Source: Streptococcus oralis subsp. dentisani | GTDB taxonomy: Bacteria > Bacillota > Bacilli > Lactobacillales > Streptococcaceae | DNA length: 64,000 nt | Direction of reading: 5' to 3' | Assembly: GCF_007475365.1 (NCBI RefSeq) | Contig: NZ_CP034442.1 | Coordinates: 1,054,001 to 1,118,000, forward strand | Shown here: positions 20,985-29,796 of the stretch, piece by piece | How positions within the stretch are numbered: the stretch's first letter is position 1 | Layout of the letters: each line of letters begins with the position of its first letter | The notes under the pieces: model-generated | What the model was told of the DNA's origin: nothing | Seen by the model: only the letters and a program-made list of their open reading frames with translations | Database searches by the model: none | Position numbers and translations under genes: made by a program

Positions 20985-21014
20985 AAGAAAAAGAGGAAAC
21001 AAAGTTCCTCTTTT
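20985..21014 (-). terminator. Terminator of pgk
   Basis: Minus strand: AAAAGAGGAAC pairs with GTTTCCTCTTTTT around a TTT loop, ending in a T-rich run; it starts about 22 bases after the pgk stop. Confidence 0.82.
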
Positions 21015-21035
21015 CATCGTTTCATTTAAGAAAGC

Positions 21036-22235
21036 TTATTTTTCTGTAAGTGCAGCCAATCCTGGCAATACTTTACCTTCAAGGAGTTCCATTGATGCTC
21101 CACCACCAGTAGAGATCCATGAGAACTTGTCTGCGCGACCAAGGTTGATAGCTGCAGCAGCTGAGTCACCACCACCGATGATTGATTTCACGCCTGGTTG
21201 TTTCACGATAGCGTCCATCACACCGATTGTACCAGCTTGGAAGTCAGGGTTTTCAAATACACCCATAGGTCCGTTCCATACAACTGTTTTGGCACCAGTC
21301 AAGGCTTCGTCAAATTTAGCGATAGATTTTGGACCGATATCCAAACCAAGGAAGCCTGGGTCTACTGCTTCACCTTCAGTATCACGTACTTCAGTGTAGT
21401 CAGCAAATGCGTTTGCTTCTTTTGAGTCAACTGGCAAGATCAATTTGCCGTTTGCTTTTTCAAGAAGAGCTTTAGCGACATCCAATTTGTCTTCTTCTAC
21501 AAGTGAGTTACCGATTTCGATCCCTTGAGCTTTGTAGAATGTGTAAGTCATCCCACCACCGATAAGAACTTTATCAGCTTTTTCAAGCAAGTTTTCGATA
21601 ACACCGATCTTGTCAGATACTTTTGAACCACCAAGGATAGCCACGAATGGACGTTCTGGGGATTCAACAGCTTCTTGGATGTAGGCAATTTCGTTTTCAA
21701 GAAGGAATCCAGCAACTGCTTTTTCAACGTTTGCTGAGATACCAACGTTTGATGCGTGTGCACGGTGAGCTGTACCGAATGCATCGTTTACGAAGATATC
21801 ATCTCCAAGTGATGCCCAGTATTTACCAAGTTCAGGATCATTTTTAGATTCTTTCTTGCCGTCAACATCTTCGAAACGAGTGTTTTCAACCAAGAGAACT
21901 TGTCCATCTTCAAGAGCGTTAACAGCGGCTTCCAATTCAGCACCACGTGTAACACCTGGGATAAATTTAACTTCTTGTCCCAATTTAGTAGCCAAGTCAG
22001 CAGCTACAGGAGCAAGTGATTTACCTTCTTTATCTGCTTCTTCTTTTACACGGCCAAGGTGAGAGAAGAGGATTGCACGTCCACCTTGTTCAAGGATGTA
22101 CTTGATAGTTGGAAGAGCTGCAGTGATACGGTTGTCATTGGTAATCACGCCATCTTTAACAGGTACGTTGAAGTCAACACGAACGAGAACTTTTTTCCCT
22201 TTCAAGTCAACGTCTTTAACAGTCAATTTTGCCAT
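21036..22235 (-). CDS. pgk: Phosphoglycerate kinase
   Basis: Glycolytic enzyme of 399 residues converting 1,3-bisphosphoglycerate and ADP to 3-phosphoglycerate and ATP. Visible signatures: [12 protein letters not shown] near the N-terminus, SHLGRVK in the substrate site, [13 protein letters not shown], the hinge region and the ATP-binding GGGDSAAA with [13 protein letters not shown] at the C-terminus. Codon use is strongly biased (e.g. GAA, GGT, AAC forms), as expected for a highly expressed gene. An extended -10 promoter (22269-22277) precedes it. Confidence 0.98.
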   Translation of the reverse strand: MAKLTVKDVDLKGKKVLVRVDFNVPVKDGVITNDNRITAALPTIKYILEQGGRAILFSHLGRVKEEADKEGKSLAPVAADLATKLGQEVKFIPGVTRGAELEAAVNALEDGQVLLVENTRFEDVDGKKESKNDPELGKYWASLGDDIFVNDAFGTAHRAHASNVGISANVEKAVAGFLLENEIAYIQEAVESPERPFVAILGGSKVSDKIGVIENLLEKADKVLIGGGMTYTFYKAQGIEIGNSLVEEDKLDVAKALLEKANGKLILPVDSKEANAFADYTEVRDTEGEAVDPGFLGLDIGPKSIAKFDEALTGAKTVVWNGPMGVFENPDFQAGTIGVMDAIVKQPGVKSIIGGGDSAAAAINLGRADKFSWISTGGGASMELLEGKVLPGLAALTEK

Positions 22236-22268
22236 TAGATATGACTCCTTCTTTTTTTATACGTGTTA

Positions 22269-22277
22269 ATTATATCA
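22269..22277 (-). promoter_or_regulatory. Extended -10 promoter of pgk
   Basis: Minus strand TGATATAAT, about 35 bases upstream of the start codon, with no clear -35 hexamer. Confidence 0.6.
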
Positions 22278-22406
22278 CAAAATCAACAAAAGAGATAGCA
22301 AAACCCTAAACTTTTCTAGTTCATTCTTGCAACTGAAACTACTTTTTTTAAAATTAAAACTAGAAAAAACTTGCCAAATAACTAATTAATGCAAGAAAAA
22401 CTAGTT

Positions 22407-22446
22407 AAAACAAGGTCTGACTAATCTTCAGTCAAACCTTGTTTTT
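22407..22446. terminator. Strong hairpin terminator after the GH85 gene
   Basis: AAAACAAGGT and ACCTTGTTTT pair, with an inner TGAC/GTCA stem, giving a long interrupted hairpin flanked by A and T runs on both sides. It ends transcription of the leftward GH85 gene. A second imperfect inverted repeat (AACTAG...CTAGTT with CTTGC/GCAAG, about 22355-22405) lies beside it. Confidence 0.8.
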
Positions 22447-22483
22447 TAGTTTTTATGAGAAAATTCAAGATTCGTAAATCCGA

Positions 22484-25400
22484 TTAGTCTTCTCTCCTCT
22501 TTCTAGCAAGCAAGCCGTAGCCACTCATTACTCCGAGGAGTCCCAGCGCTACTAGACTAGCATCTCTTGTCGCTCCCGTATTTGGCAGCTCTTTACTTAC
22601 TTCTTCAACTTTTGCTGGTGTTGCTGAAAGAGCTTGATCCCTTGTTTGTGAGACTTGATCCTCTTTCGTTCCTACTTCAACAATTTCTGGAAGAGCTTCC
22701 TTGAGATCCTCAGTAGAATGAAGGGTGCGTTTGCCCTGAGCATCAACTTCTACAAAGCGACGAACTTGGCCTTCAACTCCTGCTTGAACTAGCTGGCGTT
22801 GTCCTTTGAGAAGGGCTGCATTTGGTCGTTCCTGACGTTCGAAGGAAACTGTCCCCTCTTCAATTTCCAGTTTCGGAGTTTCTAGAACTAAATCTTTCAC
22901 ACCTTCAGCTGGTTGGTTGCTTGATAGAACTTTTGTTCCAACTTCGGTGATTTCTGGGATTGCTTCCTTGACTATCTCAGTCGAACGAAGAGTGCGTTTG
23001 CCTTGGGTATCTACTTCTACAAAGTGACGAACTTGACCTTCAACTCCTGCTTGAACTAGCTGGCGTTGGCCTTTGAGAAGCTCGGCGTTTGGTCGCTCCT
23101 GATGTTCGAAGGAAACTGTCCCCTCTTCAATTTCTAGTTTCGGAATTTCTAAAACTAGATCTTTCACACCTTCAGCTGGTTGGTTGCTCGATAGAACTTT
23201 TGTACCAACTTCGGTGATTTCTGGGATTGATTCCTTGACTACCTCAGTCGAACGAAGAGTGCGTTTGCCTTGGGTATCTACTTCTACAAAGTGGCGAACT
23301 TGACCTTCAACTCCTGCTTGCACAACACGGCGTTGGCCTTTGAGAAGCTCGGCGTTTGGTCGCTCCTGACGTTCAAAGGCTGTTGTTTCAGTTTCAATAA
23401 CTAGTTCAGGGAGGGCCTCAACCGTTGGAGCTACTTCATTTGGATCCATGCTACCAACATGATGGCTTTCTTCTGCAGGAGCTAGTTTCTTATTCAGCTT
23501 TTCTTTCATTTCCGCAAAAGCTTGTGGAGTTGGCATCTCTGAAGCTAACAAAGTTTCTGCTTGTTCAATCAACTCAGCTTTAGGATCTTTTTCACGGACA
23601 GATTCGAGCAATCCTTCCAATTCCTCTCTAGCAGTCTGATAACGTTGATTTCCATCCAAGTCTGTCCCTGCTTGTTTCAACTCATTCAAAGCCTGGTTGA
23701 CTTCTTCTTGGCTAGCATTGTGGCTTTCTGCTACTGCTTTCGCTGCAGTGAGCTTCTCTACTAGTGTTGCTTGTTTGTCCTCACTTGAGAAGGTGTAGGC
23801 AAGGGTTGACTGACGGCCTTGGGCAGCAGTGATTTCTTGTTTGAGGTACTCATCGTTGACAGCTGCTTTTGGAGAAACCAAGACATCAAACTCAACAGTG
23901 TGTCCTTTATAATGCAAGGTCAAGGTTTGACGACCAGTCTTTTGAGCATCGTAGCCCGTAATTTCAACACCTTGATCTGTGAACGTATGCGTCTCTTCCG
24001 TCTCATCATCATAGAGAACTCCAAAGCGACCTTCTGCAAGATCCAGTTGCTCTCCTACTAGATAATCCGTTTTCGGTTTCTGAGTAATGTACAAACCTGC
24101 TACTTCTTTTGGTTTTCCTTCATCTTGACCTGTCACTTGTACCTTTAAGTCACCAGTAACTGGAAGTCCAAGGTAGTTGACTGTGAGCTTTTGTTCCCCT
24201 TTTTGATGAGCGTCGTATCCAGATACAGTCACACCTGAGTGAGTAAGGTTGATCAGTTCATCGTCTTGTCCCCCTTCGTATTGAACACGGAGAGTGCCGC
24301 CTCTAAGGTCAAGTTTTTCTCCCTCTTTGTAAACTGTCTTCTTCGGCCCTTTTTCAAGGCTAACCGCAGCAATTTTTCTCTCATCCTGCGGAATCGCTAC
24401 TGCCAAGGTGTTACTGATTTCTTTGCCAGGTAGTTGGGTACGATAGTAGAGGAGAGTTGGTTGCTTGTCAAAGCCCAATGGCGCTGTTGCCAAGTCGCCA
24501 CCATTTTCAGATTTCAAAGTTGCAATTGGTGTTTGTGAATCAGCCTTTTCGTAAACGGTGATGGTTGCGCCTGCCGGAACATCAGAGAAGCCTAGTTGAA
24601 CTTGGTGGTTTCCAAGTGAACGAGCAGCTACCTTAGCCATTGGAATATTTTGACTTTCTGTGTCCAAGGTTTCGTACATCTTCCAGTTATAGATACGAAT
24701 GGCCTTCCAAGGTGTTCCGTTATCAGATGTGATAACTTTTAGACGCCAGTCTTGAGCAGTAATTGGTTTGTCAAGAGTGATATCTGTCACGTGCGCTTTA
24801 TTGCCACGGACTTCCTTAGCTAACTTCCATTCACCATCCGCATCTTTATAATAAAGGTCAAAGTCTTTGGTGTTCATCAAACCGTCGTTTACGGATTCTC
24901 CACCAGCTCCCGCATGATCCATGACCCATCTAACAACACGACGTGGCTTGGTCAAGCGAATATCCACACTACCGCTCAACTGAGCTGAAGACCACTTATC
25001 TGACAAGCTAGTAATGGTACCGTTCAACATACCTTCAATGCCTTCTCCACCTTCAGTGTTTGGGAAAGTGCTACCAATTACCGTTGCCCCTGGAACAATA
25101 TTTTCAGCCAAAGGTCTTGGGAGAGTTGTATCCTGAACAGTCATGCCCCAGTTGAATGACGCAGTTGCAGCCTCAGAACGGAGTCCATTTTTACCAACTG
25201 CAACAACTTTCAATTCCTGAGTCCTACCAGTCGCATTAGCAGAGCGGCTAACTTTTGGTAAGTAGATGGTTGAAGCAGATGAACCTGTCAACAAACGCCA
25301 GTTGTCCCCGTCTTTTTCGTAGACTTCATAGAAATCTGCATCTTGGTTACCCGAAAATTGAACCACCGCTTCAGCTTCTTGGGCATTCTTGAGAGATTGT

Positions 25401-27433
25401 TTCACCACAGAAAGTCCCGTCGGCGCTTGTGGTGATTGGTGATTGTCTGAAATTGTTAATTGACCTAAGTTGAACTGATAATCTTTTACAGCTCCTTCAT
25501 GTTCGAAGAAGAGTTTGACTGCATAGATGGTTTTCCCAGCTAGTGAGCTGAGGTCAAATTCTTCATTTGTCCAGTTATCAGAAAGAGTCAGTTCTTTCCA
25601 TGCGGCTGCATCCTCAAATTTGTAGTCTGGAGTCGTAGAGAAGGCCATATAAACTTTCGAGCCTTTTCCTCCCTTGTGAGCAACACGAAGTTTGGTTTTC
25701 TCAGTTACTTCTAGTTTAGTAGAATACAAATTCACATCCTGGTCCGTCTTGCCAGCTACATGACCTGAGAATTTAAGAGAATTACCGCCATTGTAGGCAT
25801 CTGTAAAATCATATTCTGCACGAAGTTTTTCCCCTGTCGAAGTCTGCCACCAGCGCCATGTTGGCAAGACACCTGAAACCGAACGGTAGTTCCACTCAGA
25901 ATCCTTAGAAACTTTACCGTCTACAAACCACTTTCTACCGTGGCCTGTATTAAAAGAGGTAGTGAAGGTGCGTCCTACTGCTGGTGTCCGGTCCGCAACT
26001 AAATTAGCAATCCCATACCACTCTTTGTCCGCTGGTTTTTGAGCCGTTGGATCTCCTTGGTAACCTGTGAAGAAGATGTCTTCGTTCTTGTGGTAATCTT
26101 CTCCTGTTTTCCCTAGACTGGTAATCGTATCTGGTGCAAAAAGTCCTAACGACAAACGCAACTTACCTTTTTCATCTAAGAGGGCATCCCATTTGACTTT
26201 GGTCTTATAAGAACCACCCTGTTGCAATTCCAAGCCTGCAAAAACATCATATTGACTACGCTCTAGCCATTTTGCCATCTCCACAGAGTGGTCATTCTTT
26301 TCCTTGTTCCAGTTGAAGTTGGCAAAGAATTGATCCGCAGGGACCTTGTCACCTTCTTTTTGCATGAACTGGTAGTTGTAATCACCTAGACCATCTTCGT
26401 GGTAACGACCGTATTTGTAGGTCATGGCATCGTACCAAGCATACTTGATTGGGTGATTGACTTTAGCTGCGTATTCTTTTGTATAGAGCATGAATTGGCG
26501 CATTTTTTCACCAAGAGGTTCTACCAAATCGCCCGTTGTTTCCTGGTTGATGAAATAGCCATCAAATCCGTAATACTTAGCAAGATCGACAAGTTTTCGT
26601 GCGATAGGGAAGGTACCATCTGCATCTTGTTTCAAGGCAGCGGCAAATTTCTCTTGGTCAGCAATGCTGTTTGACCAGTTGAAAAAGAGTGTTCCATAAA
26701 CGGGAACTCCGTTGCGGTGACCAGCATCAATGACATCTGGAGTTGGAACTAGGCCTTCCCAGAAGACCATTGAATCCAAGTATTGCCAGTAATCAAAAGC
26801 GTAGGCCTTGAATTCTTCTCCACCGACAGAAGCGTGGTCTTTGGCCTTTGAGTTGGTATTTGCTAGCGCTTGAACTTTAGCTCTTCTGCTTGCTTTTTCG
26901 TTAACCAACTGACCTCTATGGCGCTTGGCAAGTTCAACTGAGGAACGGTTGATGGGATCATCCTCACGCGCACCCGGTTCCCATTTCAACAAATCCTCCC
27001 AAGTATCAAATTTGATTTCCTTTGGTCGGAGACTCTTTTCTTCATTTTTAGGAATGTCTGCTAGAGTCGGTTTGTCGGCTTTCTTCTCAGCCACTTGAGG
27101 AGCTTCCTCTGGTTTGACTTCTTCTTTTTCAGTTGGTTGAGCAGGTTTTTCAGTTTTATCTGTCGGAGTTGGCTTTGCTTCTTCTTTTTCATTAACCAGA
27201 CCCGTTATTGCTGGAGTGTTTTCTAAAATTGGTTGCTCAGCTACTTTATTCTCTGTTTCCGATAATTGTTTTTCGATAGCTGCGGTGTCTGGTTTAGCTG
27301 TTTCAGGGACAGCGACCTGTTCGGCAAGAGCTGGGCTTGCGAATAGAGCTGATCCAATCATTAAGGAACAAGCCCCGATTGATAGCTTGCGAATACTGTA
27401 ACGGCAACGTTTTTCAAAAAATAGATCTTTCAT
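22484..27433 (-). CDS. endoD: Cell-wall endo-beta-N-acetylglucosaminidase (GH85)
   Basis: A wall-anchored glycosidase of 1649 residues that cuts the chitobiose core of N-linked glycans, releasing host sugars. Order: YSIRK signal peptide (YSIRKLSIGACSLMIGS, residues 12-28) with an ALAEQ cleavage region; a Glu/Pro/Thr-rich linker; GH85 catalytic domain (about 140-470) with the catalytic pair Asn296 and Glu298 in GYFINQETTGD; a jelly-roll and fibronectin-like region; a discoidin-like segment; two bacterial Ig-like domains (near 1010-1160); a FIVAR-type helical segment; three tandem G5 repeats of 89 residues; and LPNTG, a hydrophobic span and KRRED. It looks intact. A cre site sits in its promoter. 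Confidence 0.93.
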   Translation of the reverse strand: MKDLFFEKRCRYSIRKLSIGACSLMIGSALFASPALAEQVAVPETAKPDTAAIEKQLSETENKVAEQPILENTPAITGLVNEKEEAKPTPTDKTEKPAQPTEKEEVKPEEAPQVAEKKADKPTLADIPKNEEKSLRPKEIKFDTWEDLLKWEPGAREDDPINRSSVELAKRHRGQLVNEKASRRAKVQALANTNSKAKDHASVGGEEFKAYAFDYWQYLDSMVFWEGLVPTPDVIDAGHRNGVPVYGTLFFNWSNSIADQEKFAAALKQDADGTFPIARKLVDLAKYYGFDGYFINQETTGDLVEPLGEKMRQFMLYTKEYAAKVNHPIKYAWYDAMTYKYGRYHEDGLGDYNYQFMQKEGDKVPADQFFANFNWNKEKNDHSVEMAKWLERSQYDVFAGLELQQGGSYKTKVKWDALLDEKGKLRLSLGLFAPDTITSLGKTGEDYHKNEDIFFTGYQGDPTAQKPADKEWYGIANLVADRTPAVGRTFTTSFNTGHGRKWFVDGKVSKDSEWNYRSVSGVLPTWRWWQTSTGEKLRAEYDFTDAYNGGNSLKFSGHVAGKTDQDVNLYSTKLEVTEKTKLRVAHKGGKGSKVYMAFSTTPDYKFEDAAAWKELTLSDNWTNEEFDLSSLAGKTIYAVKLFFEHEGAVKDYQFNLGQLTISDNHQSPQAPTGLSVVKQSLKNAQEAEAVVQFSGNQDADFYEVYEKDGDNWRLLTGSSASTIYLPKVSRSANATGRTQELKVVAVGKNGLRSEAATASFNWGMTVQDTTLPRPLAENIVPGATVIGSTFPNTEGGEGIEGMLNGTITSLSDKWSSAQLSGSVDIRLTKPRRVVRWVMDHAGAGGESVNDGLMNTKDFDLYYKDADGEWKLAKEVRGNKAHVTDITLDKPITAQDWRLKVITSDNGTPWKAIRIYNWKMYETLDTESQNIPMAKVAARSLGNHQVQLGFSDVPAGATITVYEKADSQTPIATLKSENGGDLATAPLGFDKQPTLLYYRTQLPGKEISNTLAVAIPQDERKIAAVSLEKGPKKTVYKEGEKLDLRGGTLRVQYEGGQDDELINLTHSGVTVSGYDAHQKGEQKLTVNYLGLPVTGDLKVQVTGQDEGKPKEVAGLYITQKPKTDYLVGEQLDLAEGRFGVLYDDETEETHTFTDQGVEITGYDAQKTGRQTLTLHYKGHTVEFDVLVSPKAAVNDEYLKQEITAAQGRQSTLAYTFSSEDKQATLVEKLTAAKAVAESHNASQEEVNQALNELKQAGTDLDGNQRYQTAREELEGLLESVREKDPKAELIEQAETLLASEMPTPQAFAEMKEKLNKKLAPAEESHHVGSMDPNEVAPTVEALPELVIETETTAFERQERPNAELLKGQRRVVQAGVEGQVRHFVEVDTQGKRTLRSTEVVKESIPEITEVGTKVLSSNQPAEGVKDLVLEIPKLEIEEGTVSFEHQERPNAELLKGQRQLVQAGVEGQVRHFVEVDTQGKRTLRSTEIVKEAIPEITEVGTKVLSSNQPAEGVKDLVLETPKLEIEEGTVSFERQERPNAALLKGQRQLVQAGVEGQVRRFVEVDAQGKRTLHSTEDLKEALPEIVEVGTKEDQVSQTRDQALSATPAKVEEVSKELPNTGATRDASLVALGLLGVMSGYGLLARKRRED
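22680..23420. repeat. Three tandem 267-bp repeats encoding G5 domains
   Basis: Near-identical units recur at exactly 267-base spacing (for example the CCTGACGTTC / CCTGATGTTC landmarks at 22831, 23098 and 23365). Each encodes an 89-residue G5 domain (GQR.LVQAGVEGQVRHFVEV). Such repeats can expand or contract by recombination. Confidence 0.93.
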
Positions 27434-27501
27434 CTTATCCTCCTAATAGAACAAAAAAAGTAACTGTTCCCACAATCAAACATCAGAACAGGATTATCTT
27501 C

Positions 27502-27529
27502 ATTCTATCCAATATGAAAGCGTTGTCAA
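27502..27529 (-). promoter_or_regulatory. GH85 gene promoter
   Basis: Minus strand: TTGACA, a 16-base spacer, then TAGAAT. A cre site covers the -35 element and most of the spacer. Confidence 0.78.
27514..27528. promoter_or_regulatory. CcpA cre site in the GH85 promoter
   Basis: ATGAAAGCGTTGTCA matches the cre consensus WTGNAANCGNWNNCW at every defined position. Its place over the -35 element and spacer predicts direct repression by CcpA when preferred sugar is present. Confidence 0.82.
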
Positions 27530-27677
27530 TCCGTTTGATAAAAAAACTATAACTAGGATAAGAAACAGTTTAATTTGGATATAATCCTTGCAGACATTTA
27601 TACTTGAGGTAAGAACTCTATTTAAGGAAGAAATTTAAAAAAGTTAGCGATTTCTTACTAAAATATCAAGAAAACAC

Positions 27678-27706
27678 TTGTGGGATTTCCTATTATCCTT
27701 TAAAAT
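27678..27706 (+). promoter_or_regulatory. Promoter of the Na/Pi cotransporter
   Basis: TTGTGG, a 17-base spacer, then TAAAAT, about 43 bases upstream of the ATG; the gene has a strong CGGAGGAAA ribosome-binding site. Confidence 0.6.
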
Positions 27707-27749
27707 AGAATAGGAGAAATTCCGCGATTATTTTTCGGAGGAAAAAGAA

Positions 27750-29381
27750 ATGTCCATTAATTGGCAGGAAATTTTATTTCACTTTTTAGGAGGTCTAGGA
27801 CTGTTTTTATACAGCATTAAGACCATGGGAGATGGTTTGCAACAAGCTGCTGGAGATCGCCTTCGTTTTTACATTGACAAGTACACCAGCAATCCCTTTT
27901 TAGGTGTTCTAGTCGGGATTGTCGTAACTGCTCTCATTCAGTCAAGCACAGGGGTTACAGTTATCACTGTTGGGCTGGTCAGCGCTAGTCTTCTAACTCT
28001 TAGACAAGCTATCGGAATTATCATGGGAGCCAATATTGGAACCACTGTTACTTCCTTTATCATCGGTTTCAAATTGGGTGAGTATGCTTTGCCCTTGATT
28101 TTCCTTGGAACCATGTTCCTCTTCTTTACAAAAAACAGAACAGCAAACAATATCGGGCGCATCCTGTTTGGTGTCGGGGGAATCTTCTACGCCCTCAACC
28201 TCATCAGTGCCGGTATGAGCCCACTTAAAGATTTACCACAATTCAAGGAATATATGGTAACCTTGGGGCAAAATCCTATTTTAGGAGTGGTAGCTGGTGC
28301 AGTGATTACCGTCCTCATCCAGGCTTCCTCGGCTACAATTGGGATTTTGCAAGGTCTCTATGCAGGTAATTTCCTTGACCTTAAAGGTTCACTACCAGTT
28401 CTCTTCGGGGATAATATTGGGACAACCCTAACCGTTATCATTGCAGCAGCTGGAGCCAATGTCTCTGCGAAACGCGTTGCAGCAACCCACGTTACCTTTA
28501 ACGTTTTAGGAACTATTCTTTGCTTAATCTTATTAGGCCCCTTTACTGCTATGATCGAGTACTTCCAGGCACTCCTTCACCTCTCACCTGAGATGACGAT
28601 TGCCTTCTCTCATGGTGCCTTTAACGTAAGTAACACCATTGTACAATTTCCGTTCATCGGAGCCTTGGCCTACTTTGTAACCAAGCTCATCCCTGGTGAA
28701 GACGAGGTTGTCAAGTACGAGCCCCTTTATCTCGACGAACAACTTATCCAGCAATCTCCTTCTATCGCTCTCGGAAATGCTAAAAAAGAACTCTTGCACT
28801 TGGGGAACTATGCAGCCAAAGCTTTCGACCTCTCTTATACCTATATCATCGGTTTGGATGAAAAGGTAGCTGAAAAAGGGCACAAGACAGAGGAAGCCAT
28901 CAACACCATCGATGAAAAACTCACTCGTTACCTCATCAGACTCTCAAGCGAATCCTTGAGCCAAAAGGAAAGCGAAGTGTTGACTAACATTCTGGATTCA
29001 TCTCGTGATTTGGAACGGATTGGGGACCACGCAGAAGGCTTGCTCAACCTAACAGACTACCTCCAACGCAAAGATGTTCATTTTTCTGAAGCTGCTCTAG
29101 AGGAATTAGCTGATATCTATCAAAAAACTACTGCATTTATCAAAGATGCCCTTGATAGTGTGGAAAATAACGATATTGAAAAAGCTCAAAGTCTGATTGA
29201 ACGCCATAAAGAAATCAACAATATGGAACGTGTTCTCAGAAAGACCCACATCAAACGCCTTAACAAGGGTGAGTGTTCAACACAAGCTGGGGTCAACTTT
29301 ATCGACATCATTTCCCACTACACTCGTGTATCTGACCACGCTATGAACTTGGCTGAAAAGGTCATCGCTGAACAAATCTAA
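27750..29381 (+). CDS. nptA: Na+/phosphate cotransporter (NptA-type) with PhoU domain
   Basis: Membrane carrier of 543 residues. Two inverted Na/Pi repeats are visible, each with the signature Gln-Ser/Ala-Ser-Ser-like motif: ALIQSSTGVTVITVG in the first and VLIQASSATIGILQG in the second, with GANIGTTVTSFI and GDNIGTTLTVII following. After the last membrane helix (about residue 320) the cytoplasmic C-terminal half is a PhoU-like helical domain (ILDSSRDLERIGDHAEG). In pneumococcus this type of NptA functions as a second phosphate transporter. It lies in an independent unit with its own terminator. Confidence 0.92.
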   Translation: MSINWQEILFHFLGGLGLFLYSIKTMGDGLQQAAGDRLRFYIDKYTSNPFLGVLVGIVVTALIQSSTGVTVITVGLVSASLLTLRQAIGIIMGANIGTTVTSFIIGFKLGEYALPLIFLGTMFLFFTKNRTANNIGRILFGVGGIFYALNLISAGMSPLKDLPQFKEYMVTLGQNPILGVVAGAVITVLIQASSATIGILQGLYAGNFLDLKGSLPVLFGDNIGTTLTVIIAAAGANVSAKRVAATHVTFNVLGTILCLILLGPFTAMIEYFQALLHLSPEMTIAFSHGAFNVSNTIVQFPFIGALAYFVTKLIPGEDEVVKYEPLYLDEQLIQQSPSIALGNAKKELLHLGNYAAKAFDLSYTYIIGLDEKVAEKGHKTEEAINTIDEKLTRYLIRLSSESLSQKESEVLTNILDSSRDLERIGDHAEGLLNLTDYLQRKDVHFSEAALEELADIYQKTTAFIKDALDSVENNDIEKAQSLIERHKEINNMERVLRKTHIKRLNKGECSTQAGVNFIDIISHYTRVSDHAMNLAEKVIAEQI

Positions 29382-29386
29382 TGACC

Positions 29387-29417
29387 AAAAAGCTATCCTG
29401 AATGGGATGGCTTTTTT
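29387..29417 (+). terminator. Terminator of nptA
   Basis: AAAAAGCTATCC pairs with GGGATGGCTTTTTT around a short loop, ending in six T. Confidence 0.85.
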
Positions 29418-29453
29418 CGTCTCCTAATCAAGCATGTCTTTTCAACCATATAG

Positions 29454-29489
29454 AAAAATGCTTTGATCCACAATGGAATCAAAGCATTT
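29454..29489 (-). terminator. Terminator overlapping the end of the immunity gene
   Basis: Minus strand: ATGCTTTGAT and its complement ATCAAAGCAT form a 10-bp stem followed by five T. The stop codon of the immunity gene lies inside the upstream arm. Confidence 0.82.
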
Positions 29490-29784
29490 TAAAGAGTTCA
29501 CCAAACATGATAGCAGAGACTGCAGTGCCCCTGTACTTGGCCTCTTCTCTTTTGATAAAGCGCGCCAAGTTGATCAATTCAGGTGCTGGGTGTTTGGGAT
29601 TAGTGAGCAATTCACGATTGACAAGTCCTGAGAGTCGGACTGCTAGTAATTGCTCATTTGTAGTAGGTAGTTTTTTAGCAGTCTCTAGGAGAGCAGCAAC
29701 TAAATCTTCACTCAAGCCCTGACGAGCATGGTTATAGAGATCTTTTATAAGGCTTTCTAGGTTTGGTTCTGCCATCCCGACCAC
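29479..29784 (-). CDS. Bacteriocin immunity protein (EntA-type)
   Basis: A 101-residue soluble helical protein of the enterocin A-type immunity family (EntA_Immun), recognised by its helical pattern LIKDLYNHARQGLSEDLVAALLETAKKL and the C-terminal LARFIKREEAKYRG segment. Such proteins protect cells from class II bacteriocins by acting with the mannose PTS receptor. No bacteriocin, processing or export gene is nearby, so it is an orphan. It follows pepA after only 12 bases and likely rides on the pepA transcript; a GTG/ATG choice near 29784 does not affect identity. Confidence 0.82.
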   Translation of the reverse strand: MVGMAEPNLESLIKDLYNHARQGLSEDLVAALLETAKKLPTTNEQLLAVRLSGLVNRELLTNPKHPAPELINLARFIKREEAKYRGTAVSAIMFGELFKML

Positions 29785-29796
29785 CTTCCCTTATGC

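Larger units (their letters stand above)
27434..27749. other. 316-bp divergent control region between the GH85 and Na/Pi genes
   Basis: No gene is seen. It holds the GH85 promoter with an overlapping cre (27502-27529) near the left side, and the Na/Pi promoter (27678-27706) on the right. The 27530-27677 stretch is AT-rich with an isolated TATAAT at about 27580 but nothing else I can name. Confidence 0.7.
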
